Translations under genes and position numbers: made by a program
Source: Christiangramia forsetii KT0803
GTDB taxonomy: Bacteria > Bacteroidota > Bacteroidia > Flavobacteriales > Flavobacteriaceae
DNA: 64,000 nt
Assembly (NCBI RefSeq): GCF_000060345.1
Contig: NC_008571.1
Location: 1,488,001-1,552,000, forward strand
Direction of reading: 5' to 3'
The notes under the pieces: model-generated
Seen by the model: only the letters and a program-made list of their open reading frames with translations
Told to the model about the DNA's origin: nothing
Database searches by the model: none
In this document: positions 34,469-43,877 of the stretch, one piece after another
How the letters are laid out: every line of letters begins with the position of its first letter
Position numbering within the stretch: position 1 is the first letter of the stretch

Positions 34469-35209
34469 TTGAAAGATAATTTTTCTACCAAATCAGCAGA
34501 TTATAAGAAGTTTAGGCCAGATTACCCCGATGAAATTTATGATTTTATAAGATCGAAAATAAATGGTTTTGATAATGCATGGGATTGCGGAACAGGAAAT
34601 GGTCAGGTTGCCGGAGTAATTGCCGATTTTTTTACTAATGTAGCGGCTACAGATATTAGTGAGAATCAAATTAAGAATGCGGTTAAGAAGTCTAATATTA
34701 AATATTCAATTCAACCCGCTGAAAAAACAACTTTTAAAAATGAACAATTTGATCTTATTATCAGCGCTCAGGCAGCGCATTGGTTTGAGTTTGATAAGTT
34801 CTACTCTGAAGTGAAAAGATGTTTGAAACCCGACGGATTGGTGGTTTTAATGGGATATGGACTTTTTACTAGTAACCCAGCAACAAATGAACTTATCGCT
34901 GATTTTTATGATAATACAATCGGTGCATACTGGGATCCTGAACGCAAATATCTAGATGAACACTATCATACAATTCCTTTTCCATTCAAAGATATCAAGG
35001 CTCCTCCTTTTTTCCGGGTTTGTGAATGGGATATAGAACATTTATTGGGATATCTAAGAACCTGGTCTGCGGTAAATCATTATGAAAAAAAGAATGACAG
35101 GAATCCGGTTTCATTAATTGAAGATCGTCTTCGTAATACTTTTGGGAAAAAGAATAAGATTGTATTTCCAATCTTGCTTAGATTGGGGAAAATTGAAGTT
35201 TATGATTAA
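34469..35209 (+). CDS. Class I SAM-dependent methyltransferase
   Basis: 246 residues. The start is a TTG at 34469, fixed by the in-frame TAA two codons upstream. DNFSTKSADYKKFRPDYPDE is the usual opening of UbiE/methyltransferase-11-like enzymes; AWDCGTGNGQVAGVIADFF (about residues 37-55) is the SAM-binding motif I with Gly-x-Gly, followed by ATDISENQI and IISAQAAHWFEFDKFYSE. The acceptor is unknown. It is flanked by unrelated genes and has no obvious partner, so it may act on a small molecule in secondary metabolism or detoxification. Confidence 0.85.
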   Translation: MKDNFSTKSADYKKFRPDYPDEIYDFIRSKINGFDNAWDCGTGNGQVAGVIADFFTNVAATDISENQIKNAVKKSNIKYSIQPAEKTTFKNEQFDLIISAQAAHWFEFDKFYSEVKRCLKPDGLVVLMGYGLFTSNPATNELIADFYDNTIGAYWDPERKYLDEHYHTIPFPFKDIKAPPFFRVCEWDIEHLLGYLRTWSAVNHYEKKNDRNPVSLIEDRLRNTFGKKNKIVFPILLRLGKIEVYD

Positions 35210-35330
35210 TAATTCCACAATTCCAGGCATCCTGATTTTTAGCTGAGTACCTATTTTACAGAAATAATTCAATGGCATGAAATATGCAAAATGGGCTTAC
35301 GTTAAATACAACGACTAAAACCAATATTGT

Positions 35331-36527
35331 ATGAAGAAGTTAATCTTCGTTTTTTCGATGGTGTTATTCAGTATTAATGGTGCTAACGCCCAGATATATG
35401 CTGATAATCAAAGTGCTTCGGTAACCGAGCAGGTTCTAAAAGAGTTAAATCGCGAACGTTCGCTTTTAAGTCAGAATCTGGAATTTCGCATTAAAGAGAT
35501 AGATTCTAAGATCACAAATCTGGATGAAAGTATTAAGAATACGAATTCCGCTTCAGAAAAAGTGGAGAAACTTCTGGAAAGAGTGAGATATCTAGAAGAG
35601 AGACAGGAGGAGATAGATAAGAACACCATTAGCGTGTATAAATATAATTATAGCTCTGCGGTTTTAAATCTTGCTTCGATGGAGCGGGAAATAAAGCCCC
35701 TCAATCTATTTAATACTTCCCGTGAATTTTATACGACGTTGGACGCCGTGGGAAACCCTATGAACTATGAAGGCTATCAGGAATGGTTTGGGAAATTTAA
35801 AAACTATATGGCCGAGGAAAAAGAGGATAATGCTCGTTTAGAAGCATTAAACCATATGTTAAACGTTACAGGAGATTTGGCAAAAGGGACTCCCTTTACC
35901 GGGATGTTTGCTGGTAGTTTAATTGATGGAATAAGCCAGTTTATTGGTTCATTAAATCGAAGGGATAAGGAGCTTAGAGAGCAGAGCATGAAAATGTTGA
36001 AGTTAACCACCTCTATTTCACAATTCACTCATGATAAAGACCTTATTGAAACCGAATGGGAGGCGATCAATAAAAGTTTGAATGAGTTGAAGGAACTTCA
36101 AAATGAAGCAATGGAGGACAATTTGGTCGAAATTCTTGAAATTAAAAAGAATAGTTTTTCTGAAAATTTCACAAATGAGACCGATGCTAAAAAGCGTACA
36201 CAGTATATTTTAGATATTTCAAAAATAGCTGAAAATAAAATCGTGGAGGAGCGTAAAAAGAATCCTGAAAACTGGAAGCAGGAGTATCATGACCAGATGC
36301 TTTCAGTGCAAAACCTAAAGATCAGGTTTGGGATGCTCACGTTTAGAATACTTGAGAATTTGGATAAGTATGAAAAATTAATTCAGAAATATCAAAATGA
36401 TCCATTTTTAAAGGATGAAATGAGGAATCTGAAACTTAAATTGGATTTGGTAAGAAATAGTTTTGAATCTACTTTTAATCCGCAGGAATATATAAAGGCG
36501 TCTAATGAGATGTATATAGTGGAGTAA
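35331..36527 (+). CDS. Exported coiled-coil protein of unknown function
   Basis: 398 residues with a signal peptide (LIFVFSMVLFSINGANAQ, residues 4-21). The body is almost entirely charged helix: RSLLSQNLEFRIKEIDSKIT and KVEKLLERVRYLEERQEEID near the N-terminus, and similar stretches to the C-terminus. A less charged middle part holds GDLAKGTPFTGMFAGSLIDG (about 184-203), which could be a hairpin that contacts a membrane. I do not recognise the family. The neighbours give no functional clue. Confidence 0.65.
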   Translation: MKKLIFVFSMVLFSINGANAQIYADNQSASVTEQVLKELNRERSLLSQNLEFRIKEIDSKITNLDESIKNTNSASEKVEKLLERVRYLEERQEEIDKNTISVYKYNYSSAVLNLASMEREIKPLNLFNTSREFYTTLDAVGNPMNYEGYQEWFGKFKNYMAEEKEDNARLEALNHMLNVTGDLAKGTPFTGMFAGSLIDGISQFIGSLNRRDKELREQSMKMLKLTTSISQFTHDKDLIETEWEAINKSLNELKELQNEAMEDNLVEILEIKKNSFSENFTNETDAKKRTQYILDISKIAENKIVEERKKNPENWKQEYHDQMLSVQNLKIRFGMLTFRILENLDKYEKLIQKYQNDPFLKDEMRNLKLKLDLVRNSFESTFNPQEYIKASNEMYIVE

Positions 36528-36640
36528 ATTTAATAATATTGTTTTGTTTCTAGATACTGAAAGCTTCGGTATTGTGACTTAATATTATTGAAAAACCTTG
36601 ATAAATAAGAGTCTTGCAAGTATGCAACAAGAATTACAAA

Positions 36641-37180
36641 ATGAATTTTAAAGAATTTCCTCAATTAACAACATCAAGGTTATGTTTAAGAAAGTTAGAG
36701 GAGTCTGATTGGGAATGCGTCTCATTCTTACGTTCAGATAAAACCGTAAACCATTTTGTACAGCGTCCCAATGCAGATACGAAAGAGAAAGCAATTCAGT
36801 TTATTGAAAATATCAATTTAAAATTTAAAAGCAATCAAATACTTTATTGGTGTATTTCATTGGAAAATGAGCAAAGAATGATTGGTTCTATTTGTCTTTG
36901 GAATTTTTCTGAAGATAGAAAAACTGCTGAAATAGGTTATGATTTAGACCCTGATTTTCAGAATAACGGAATCATGGATGAAAGTATGAAAGTAGTGTTG
37001 AGCTTTGGTTTCAGTCACTTAGGCCTTAAAAAGGTCGAAGCTTTTACACATAGCAAAAATGATAACTCCATAAAACTCTTAAGGAGGAATAAATTCCGAC
37101 TTAAAGAGGGCAGGATAGATAAAGATAACCTAGAAATTATAATTTTTGAGGTAGATCGGCCGGCAATGGTTCAAGGCTAG
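36641..37180 (+). CDS. GNAT-family acetyltransferase (RimJ/RimL type)
   Basis: 179 residues from the ATG at 36641; a TTG at 36614 is in frame but adds nine odd residues. TSRLCLRKLEESDWECV is the usual start, IGSICLWNFSEDRKTAEIGY and PDFQNNGIMDESMKVVLSFG carry the acetyl-CoA binding region. The canonical Q/RxxGxG/A loop is here QNNGIM, a relaxed version. Such enzymes acetylate ribosomal protein N-termini or small molecules; the target is unknown. Confidence 0.8.
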   Translation: MNFKEFPQLTTSRLCLRKLEESDWECVSFLRSDKTVNHFVQRPNADTKEKAIQFIENINLKFKSNQILYWCISLENEQRMIGSICLWNFSEDRKTAEIGYDLDPDFQNNGIMDESMKVVLSFGFSHLGLKKVEAFTHSKNDNSIKLLRRNKFRLKEGRIDKDNLEIIIFEVDRPAMVQG

Positions 37181-37220
37181 AATTCAAGATTAAACAAAGC
37201 GTAAAATTAGCGCATAAAAA

Positions 37221-37297
37221 AAGCTGTCTCAAAAGTTTAAGACTCGTCATTTGTAAATAATTTCAGTTTGACGAAAAATATACTTTTAGGACAGCTT
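37221..37297. repeat. IS-end-like inverted repeat, probable terminator of the TonB receptor gene
   Basis: AAGCTGTCTCAAAAG (37221-37235) and CTTTTAGGACAGCTT (37283-37297) form a 15-bp inverted repeat with two mismatches, with an inner CGTCA/TGACG pair. On the minus strand the right part is followed by a T-run (37216-37220 complement), so it can terminate the receptor transcript that ends at 37322. The arm resembles the ends of several insertion sequences. Confidence 0.55.
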
Positions 37298-37321
37298 CCT
37301 AAATATCAAAATAAAACTGAT

Positions 37322-39991
37322 TTAAAGCCTGATATTCAGTTTAGCATAATAGTAAGCTCCACCAAATCCCATTTGAACAGCATCCCAATATCCTCCAGCT
37401 TCTGTCCAGTCATCCTGCTGATCTGGATATACATTGAATAAATTATTGCTACCTACATTAAGCTTTAAGACATCATTCAATTTAAACCCGAGATTAAGAT
37501 CGGTTACTATTTTAGAATCATATACATCTGAAGCTGCGTCTACCTGATTAGCTAAACTACCATAATCCTCAACGGGTTCTAACATCTGGAAATCGAGCAA
37601 GGTCACATCACTAAACCTTGTAAGTCCCAGGGCAGCATCAAACCATTCTATATCATAAATGAGGTTCAGGGTTAATTTGCTATCTGGTGCAGAGGCAAGC
37701 AAGAAAGACTTATCCCGTTCCCCAAAAAAGGTTTGTTCATTTAAATTGCCATTTTTCACCTCGGTAATCTCCATATTGTTGAAGTTACCTATAAAGCTGG
37801 TAGTAAGCTTTCCTTCGCCAATCTCAAACTCATTAGATAATACAATATCCAAACCTACAGTTTCAGTATCAGCCCCATTAGCGAAGAACTGAGCAGCTTC
37901 CACATTATCTATTTGTGGCGCGTCAAAATTCCCGGTCAGCACAATACGATCCTGAACATTGATATAGTACCCATCTACCGTTGCAGTGAATTTTCCAAAA
38001 TTAGCCGTAAAACCTAGTGAGGCGTTTAAAGCAGTTTCTTCCTGTAACGCTCCAATTCCAAAAGAGGCAGTAACCGGGCTATTATTAGGAGATAACAGGG
38101 ATTCTAAAGCATCACCTCCAACAAAGTTGGTAAACTTTAGGTTGTAATAGATCTGAGCCAAAGATGGAGCTCTAAAACCTGTACTTACAGAACCTCTAAT
38201 ATTAATATCGTCTGTAGCTTTTAATCTTGCTGCCAGTTTACCATTAATAGTACTTCCAAAATCACTGTAATTTTCAAACCTTGCTGCAGCTGCCAGTAAA
38301 AATGCTTCGGTAAATTCAAATTCAGCATCGGCATATAGAGATACATTAGATCTGCTTCGGTCTACCTCATTGGCCGGACCATAACCGGGGAATCCCTGGG
38401 AACCTCCTGGTCTTGGATCACCCGTCATTGGATCTATAGGTTGTTGCTGAATATCCGGATTAATAATAGGACGACCATCTTCATCGTAGGTCGCGTAAGA
38501 TCCTTCTTCTCCGGCAAAAATCTCAAAGTTTTCCGTTCTGTATTCAGCTCCAAATGCAAAATTTACACCTTCGAGCATATCTTCGTAATATTTGGAAAAA
38601 TCCAGGTTGATTACATTCTGACTCAAATTATGGCCACCGGCATCAAAATCTGTAGGAGAGTTCTCGCCGAGGGAAGCATTGAGTGTACCTTTAATATAAT
38701 AGTGGAAAAGGTTTTTTCCCCAGGTATTGCTTATATCAATATTCCATCCGCTTTCAGTTTTTGTTCTGAAACCTGCCGCAACAGAATTATCAGTAATAAT
38801 TGAGGTAATCCTGGGAGTAAAACCATTCGGGTAAATATCCACGACATTTCTGGCGGTAGGATTGTTCCTCGTAAAAGCAAAAGCGTCAGTATCCCGATAA
38901 TTTCTTCCTCCGAACGCATAAAACTCTGAGTTTTCAGAAATTGGGATCGCTAAATTCCCCATAAAATTTACACCTTCTATGGAAGCTTCACCAAAGCCTC
39001 TTCGAAAATCGAAGCCTGGTCTTAAGGTTTTATTTTTATTCAAATACTCCATTGTAAAATTAGCATAACCTTCATCGGCAATTTCAAACCCATAATTAGC
39101 TGCTACTTTTACTGAGCCTCCATCAAAATTTTGATCATCCCCAATAGCATTTCCATCCCTATCGGTATCTAATCTATTGCCGTCGGTATTTGGAGTGCCA
39201 TCAGGAAAATCTCCATCAGCATTTGTACTATAAAATCCATAATTTACACTTCCGCTAAACTTTTCTACAGCATCTTTAAGGACGATATTGATTACACCTG
39301 CAATCGCATCAGACCCATATTGGGCTGAAGCTCCATCTCTAAGAATTTCAATTCTTTTAATGGAAGCAGCGGGGATTGCGTTAAGATCTGTACCGGTATT
39401 TCCTCTTCCGCGTGTTCCAAAAACATTGATAAGGGAGGATTGATGTCTTCTCTTTCCGTTAACGAGTACCAGTGTTTGATCCGGGCCTAATCCTCTTAGG
39501 GAAGCGGGATCTATATGGTCTGCGCCATCTGATCCAGATTGCTTATTGGCATTAAACGAAGGCGCGGCATATTGCAATAATTCATTTACTTCAATTTTAC
39601 CTGTCTGAGTATTTACTTCGCTCACGTCGATTACATCCACCGCCACCGGCGTATCTGTAGCGGTACGCCTGGGACTTCTGGATCCTACTAATTGTACCTC
39701 ACCTAAGGACACTCCGTCTGCAAGGGTCACATCTACCTGGGAACGGCCATTCACGGCTACTTCCTGTTCTTCAAACCCAACAAAACTAAAAACAAGTGTC
39801 GCTTCTCCGGCAACTTCAATAGTGTAGCGGCCATCAAAATCTGTTGAAGTTCCTTTTTCAGTTCCTTTTTCATAAACATTTACTCCGGGGAGGGGAGTTC
39901 CTGCGTTATCGGTTACAATTCCTTTGACTTCCTGAGTCATCATAGTAATTGGCACCATCAACAATGCGATAAAAAGTAAAATTTTATTCAT
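37322..39991 (-). CDS. TonB-dependent receptor
   Basis: 889 residues with a signal peptide (ILLFIALLMVPITMMTQ). The carboxypeptidase-regulatory-like domain (about residues 20-100) contains GIVTDNAGTPLPGVNVYEKG. The plug has LRGLGPDQTLVLVNGKRRHQ (about 166-185) and DGASAQYGSDAIAGVINIVL, then the beta barrel with GSVSTGFRAPSLAQIYYNLK. The second of two such receptors in the window; it has no SusD-like partner gene, so it is not a typical polysaccharide-utilisation pair. The substrate is not deducible; siderophores, cobalamin or oligosaccharides are all possible. Confidence 0.9.
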   Translation of the reverse strand: MNKILLFIALLMVPITMMTQEVKGIVTDNAGTPLPGVNVYEKGTEKGTSTDFDGRYTIEVAGEATLVFSFVGFEEQEVAVNGRSQVDVTLADGVSLGEVQLVGSRSPRRTATDTPVAVDVIDVSEVNTQTGKIEVNELLQYAAPSFNANKQSGSDGADHIDPASLRGLGPDQTLVLVNGKRRHQSSLINVFGTRGRGNTGTDLNAIPAASIKRIEILRDGASAQYGSDAIAGVINIVLKDAVEKFSGSVNYGFYSTNADGDFPDGTPNTDGNRLDTDRDGNAIGDDQNFDGGSVKVAANYGFEIADEGYANFTMEYLNKNKTLRPGFDFRRGFGEASIEGVNFMGNLAIPISENSEFYAFGGRNYRDTDAFAFTRNNPTARNVVDIYPNGFTPRITSIITDNSVAAGFRTKTESGWNIDISNTWGKNLFHYYIKGTLNASLGENSPTDFDAGGHNLSQNVINLDFSKYYEDMLEGVNFAFGAEYRTENFEIFAGEEGSYATYDEDGRPIINPDIQQQPIDPMTGDPRPGGSQGFPGYGPANEVDRSRSNVSLYADAEFEFTEAFLLAAAARFENYSDFGSTINGKLAARLKATDDINIRGSVSTGFRAPSLAQIYYNLKFTNFVGGDALESLLSPNNSPVTASFGIGALQEETALNASLGFTANFGKFTATVDGYYINVQDRIVLTGNFDAPQIDNVEAAQFFANGADTETVGLDIVLSNEFEIGEGKLTTSFIGNFNNMEITEVKNGNLNEQTFFGERDKSFLLASAPDSKLTLNLIYDIEWFDAALGLTRFSDVTLLDFQMLEPVEDYGSLANQVDAASDVYDSKIVTDLNLGFKLNDVLKLNVGSNNLFNVYPDQQDDWTEAGGYWDAVQMGFGGAYYYAKLNIRL

Positions 39992-40003
39992 ATTATTTAA
40001 TTT

Positions 40004-40036
40004 TTTAGTTAAAAACTAACGGTAATTTAGTTAAAA
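40004..40036. repeat. 11-bp direct repeat upstream of the TonB receptor
   Basis: TTTAGTTAAAA at 40004-40014 and again at 40026-40036, 22 bp apart (two helical turns). It lies 13 bp before the receptor start and could be a regulator site. The first copy is also half of a short palindrome TTAGTT/AACTAA. Confidence 0.35.
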
Positions 40037-40188
40037 TAGACTTTAGTTGAGGTTGTTGTTAAATTCATTTATTAAGATGTTTTAAACATTCTACAAATCC
40101 AATAGAACAGCAGAATCAGTAAATACTTGACTAAAGAGTGTTTAATTTAAAGACGACAAGTATATGTGTAATACTCTTAGATAATACC

Positions 40189-40196
40189 TATCTTTG
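40189..40196 (+). promoter_or_regulatory. -7 element of ychF
   Basis: TATCTTTG, exact consensus; predicted start near 40200, leader about 30 nt before the ATG at 40231. No clear -33 element. Confidence 0.5.
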
Positions 40197-40230
40197 CAGC
40201 CGCAAAAACAAAGCATCTAAATTATTTTAT

Positions 40231-41325
40231 ATGAAAGCTGGAATTGTAGGACTCCCTAACGTTGGAAAATCGACACTCTTTAATTGTTTAAGTAATGCCA
40301 AGGCGCAAAGTGCAAATTTTCCTTTCTGTACGATTGAACCCAATATAGGTGTGGTAAACGTTCCAGATCAAAGATTGCTAAAACTTGAAGAACTGGTAAA
40401 TCCGGAAAGGGTGATGCCAGCAACCGTAGAGATCGTTGATATTGCGGGATTGGTAAAAGGAGCCAGTAAAGGGGAAGGTTTAGGAAATCAGTTTCTAGGA
40501 AATATTAGAGAAACAGATGCGATTCTTCATGTTCTTAGATGTTTTGAAGATGATAATATTGTTCATGTAGATGGTTCTATAGATCCTATAAGAGATAAAG
40601 AAACCATAGACATGGAGCTTCAGCTAAAAGATCTTGAAACTGCTGAAAAGAAACTTGAAAAAGTTAAGAGAGCCGCTAAAACAGGTAATAAGGAAGCGCA
40701 GAAAGAAGAAGCTGCTTTGTTAAAAGTAAAACAAGGCCTGGAAGCCGGAAAATCTGTTCGTGCTATCGATCTTGCAGATGATGAAAGAAAGGAATTTATA
40801 GCACCATTACAATTTATTACCGATAAACCGGTAATGTACGTTTGCAATGTAGATGAAGGAGCCGCGGTAAATGGCAATGCTCATGTTGATAAAGTAAGGG
40901 AAGCTGTGAAAGATGAAAATGCAGAAGTTTTAGTACTTGCGGTTGGAACTGAAGCTGATATTACCGAATTAGATGATTTTGAAGAAAGACAACTATTTCT
41001 TCAGGATATTGGTTTAGAGGAACCGGGGTCTGCAAAACTAATTCGTGGAGCCTATGAACTTCTGGATCTTCAAACATATTTTACTGCAGGCGTAAAAGAG
41101 GTTAGAGCCTGGACTATCCCAGTTGGTTCTTCTGCTCCTCAGGCAGCCGGCGTAATTCATACCGATTTTGAAAAAGGTTTTATTAGAGCTGAGGTAATTG
41201 GCTATGATGACTATGTGAGTTTTGGTAGCGAGGCAAAAGTAAAGGAAGCCGGTAAAATGAGAGTTGAAGGAAAAGAGTATATCGTTAAAGATGGCGATGT
41301 GATGCATTTCCGCTTCAACGTGTAA
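40231..41325 (+). CDS. ychF: Redox-regulated ATPase YchF
   Basis: 364 residues from the ATG at 40231; the frame is open back to 40138 but that part carries the promoter. G1 is [12 protein letters not shown] (residues 7-18), G3 is [11 protein letters not shown] and a C-terminal TGS domain is present (about residues 278-362, with [20 protein letters not shown]). YchF/OLA1 is an Obg-family protein that prefers ATP over GTP, is linked to translation and to oxidative stress responses. Normal length and motifs. Confidence 0.95.
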   Translation: MKAGIVGLPNVGKSTLFNCLSNAKAQSANFPFCTIEPNIGVVNVPDQRLLKLEELVNPERVMPATVEIVDIAGLVKGASKGEGLGNQFLGNIRETDAILHVLRCFEDDNIVHVDGSIDPIRDKETIDMELQLKDLETAEKKLEKVKRAAKTGNKEAQKEEAALLKVKQGLEAGKSVRAIDLADDERKEFIAPLQFITDKPVMYVCNVDEGAAVNGNAHVDKVREAVKDENAEVLVLAVGTEADITELDDFEERQLFLQDIGLEEPGSAKLIRGAYELLDLQTYFTAGVKEVRAWTIPVGSSAPQAAGVIHTDFEKGFIRAEVIGYDDYVSFGSEAKVKEAGKMRVEGKEYIVKDGDVMHFRFNV

Positions 41326-41338
41326 GAGAATTCAGAAA

Positions 41339-41420
41339 TGAGATATGAGATTTTAGAAAAAATCTGTAAAATGATGAAATTCTTTCCTAAGTACTCTCAC
41401 TTCTAAAATCTAACATCTCA
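41339..41420. repeat. Imperfect inverted repeat between ychF and parE
   Basis: GAGATATGAGATTTTAGAA (41340-41358) and TTCTAAAATCTAACATCTC (41401-41419) pair with two mismatches over 19 bp, 42 bp apart. It is AT-rich, without a T-run. It has the look of a dispersed intergenic palindrome and may act as a 3' mRNA structure. Confidence 0.45.
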
Positions 41421-41526
41421 AATCTAATTAACATTTCTTCTAAATCTTTGTTAATTACTTTAGCGCGGAACTATTTCAGTTTTTTAGCTATTGCCTTATA
41501 TTTAGGCCGTAACTCCATTACTACCT

Positions 41527-43389
41527 ATGAGCGAGAATACTAAATATACCGAAGATAATATTCGGTCGTTAGACTGGAAAGAACATATTCGCATGCGTCC
41601 CGGGATGTATATCGGGAAACTGGGAGATGGATCCAGTCAGGATGATGGGATATATATACTATTAAAAGAAGTTATAGATAATAGTATTGATGAGTTCGTG
41701 ATGGGCGCAGGAAAAACCATTGAGATTTCTGTGCAGAATCAACGGGTAATCGTTCGTGATTTTGGTAGAGGGATTCCTTTGGGGAAGGTTGTTGATGTAG
41801 TTTCAAAGATGAATACCGGTGGTAAGTACGATACACGCGCCTTTAAAAAATCTGTAGGTTTAAACGGGGTTGGTACAAAAGCAGTAAATGCACTTTCCTC
41901 TTATTTTCGTGTAGAATCTTCCCGGGACACTAAAAGTCACGCAGCAGAATTCGAGCAGGGAAATCTTATGGAAGAAGAACATCTTGATGAAACTTCGCGT
42001 AGAAGAGGAACCAAGATCACTTTTATTCCAGATGAGGTCATTTTCAAAAAATATAAATTCAGAAATGAATATATAGAGAAAATGCTTAAAAACTATGTGT
42101 ATCTCAACCCGGGATTGACCATAGTTTTCAACGGAGAAAAATTTTATTCTGAAAACGGATTAAAAGATCTTTTAGGAGATAGTATCCATGAGGATGATAT
42201 GCTATATCCAATACTCCATTTGAAAGGTGAAGATATTGAAGTTGCGATTACACATAGTAGATCGCAGTATAGTGAAGAATATCATTCATTTGTAAACGGA
42301 CAAAATACTTCGCAGGGTGGGACACACTTGGCTGCCTTCAGAGAATCTGTAGTAAAAACCATTCGGGAGTATTATGGAAAGAATTATGAAGCCAGTGATA
42401 TAAGAAAATCCATTGTGGCGGCCATAAGTATTAAGGTAATGGAACCGGTTTTTGAAAGTCAGACAAAGACTAAATTGGGCTCTACAGATATGGGTGGAAA
42501 ATTGCCAACGGTAAGAACTCATATTAACGATTTTGTAAAAAGAAATCTAGATAACTACCTGCATAAAAATTCTGAAACTGCTGAAAGTCTTCAGCGAAAA
42601 ATACTTCAGGCAGAGAGAGAACGAAAAGATCTTTCCGGAATTAGAAAGCTCGCTAAAGACAGGGCTAAAAAGGCCAGTCTTCACAACAAGAAATTAAGAG
42701 ATTGCAGGGTGCATCTTGGAGATAGTAAACACGAACGTTGCCTTGAAACCACTTTGTTTATTACCGAGGGAGATTCTGCAAGTGGATCTATCACCAAAAG
42801 TAGAGACGTGGTAACCCAGGCTGTTTTCAGCTTAAAAGGAAAGCCTCTTAATAGTTATGGTCTTTCCAAAAAGATCGTTTATGAAAATGAAGAATTCAAC
42901 TTGCTTCAGGCAGCTTTGAATATAGAGGAATCCCTGGAAGATCTTAGGTATCATAATATTGTGATTGCGACAGATGCTGATGTGGATGGAATGCATATCC
43001 GGTTATTATTGATCACTTTTTTCCTTCAATTCTTTCCAGAATTGATCAAGGAAAATCATTTATATATTCTGCAAACGCCACTATTCAGAGTGCGTAATAA
43101 AAAAGAAACGATCTATTGCTATAGTGAAATGGAGCGTAGGCAGGCTATGGAAAAACTTTCCGGGAAACCTGAGATCACACGTTTTAAAGGTTTAGGGGAG
43201 ATTTCGCCTGATGAATTTGTTCATTTTATAGGAGATAATATTCGTCTAGATCCTGTGATGCTGGATAAAGACAAATCTATTGAAGAGATGTTGAGTTTCT
43301 ATATGGGCAAAAACACCCCAGATCGACAGGAGTTTATTATTGATAATCTCAAATTTGAACTTGACCTTGTTGAAGATCTAAAATTATGA
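41527..43389 (+). CDS. parE: DNA topoisomerase IV subunit B
   Basis: 620 residues, the ParE length rather than GyrB. The GHKL ATPase domain has [11 protein letters not shown] and GRGIPLG (about residues 55 and 80); the TOPRIM domain has [16 protein letters not shown] and [15 protein letters not shown]. It decatenates sister chromosomes together with ParC. The stop overlaps the next gene by ATGA at 43386-43389, so translation is coupled through a small membrane protein to parC. Confidence 0.94.
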   Translation: MSENTKYTEDNIRSLDWKEHIRMRPGMYIGKLGDGSSQDDGIYILLKEVIDNSIDEFVMGAGKTIEISVQNQRVIVRDFGRGIPLGKVVDVVSKMNTGGKYDTRAFKKSVGLNGVGTKAVNALSSYFRVESSRDTKSHAAEFEQGNLMEEEHLDETSRRRGTKITFIPDEVIFKKYKFRNEYIEKMLKNYVYLNPGLTIVFNGEKFYSENGLKDLLGDSIHEDDMLYPILHLKGEDIEVAITHSRSQYSEEYHSFVNGQNTSQGGTHLAAFRESVVKTIREYYGKNYEASDIRKSIVAAISIKVMEPVFESQTKTKLGSTDMGGKLPTVRTHINDFVKRNLDNYLHKNSETAESLQRKILQAERERKDLSGIRKLAKDRAKKASLHNKKLRDCRVHLGDSKHERCLETTLFITEGDSASGSITKSRDVVTQAVFSLKGKPLNSYGLSKKIVYENEEFNLLQAALNIEESLEDLRYHNIVIATDADVDGMHIRLLLITFFLQFFPELIKENHLYILQTPLFRVRNKKETIYCYSEMERRQAMEKLSGKPEITRFKGLGEISPDEFVHFIGDNIRLDPVMLDKDKSIEEMLSFYMGKNTPDRQEFIIDNLKFELDLVEDLKL

Positions 43390-43877
43390 GGTTTACCAAT
43401 AAAAATGAGGTTAAGATAATACCGTCCATCTATATCGTGCTGGTTGCGGTATTCGTGACTAATATATTTGTGAATATTGAAATAATGGCTTCAGATACAG
43501 AGCAGGAGATAAGCTTCAGTCATTTTATTCCTAATATCGTTACTTTATTGCTTGGTTTATATGTTCATAGAATTGGTCAGGCCTTTGATTTTGATAGTGA
43601 CGGAGAAACACTAAATTTTAAGAATAACGGAGTCTTTCTTTCAAAATTCATGGAATATCGCGTAAAGAAGGCTGAATTCCCGAAACGAAAACTTGGAAAA
43701 TTTAAGTTTGTAGACTTCGGAATCTATTCTGCTTTGACTATTTATATAAGGTCTAGAAGAAAGAAAGGATATAGAAAATATACATTTAATACTACATTTT
43801 TAACCCGAAAAAAGAAAAGGGGAATGGTAGATTCCTTAAACAAGGTATTAGAAACCACTCCTAAAGTTACTGCCTAA
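43386..43877 (+). CDS. Membrane protein between parE and parC
   Basis: 163 residues with two membrane helices: [16 protein letters not shown] (residues 15-30) and [18 protein letters not shown] (about 47-64). The remainder reads [20 protein letters not shown] and [20 protein letters not shown], a PH-like beta domain with a very basic tail. It overlaps parE at its start (ATGA) and parC at its end (TAATG), so all three are translated as one unit. No known function. Confidence 0.75.
   Translation: MRFTNKNEVKIIPSIYIVLVAVFVTNIFVNIEIMASDTEQEISFSHFIPNIVTLLLGLYVHRIGQAFDFDSDGETLNFKNNGVFLSKFMEYRVKKAEFPKRKLGKFKFVDFGIYSALTIYIRSRRKKGYRKYTFNTTFLTRKKKRGMVDSLNKVLETTPKVTA

Noticed and set aside
37322-39991. 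Polysaccharide utilisation locus around the second TonB receptor
   Set aside because: No SusD-like gene, glycoside hydrolase or hybrid two-component regulator is adjacent.
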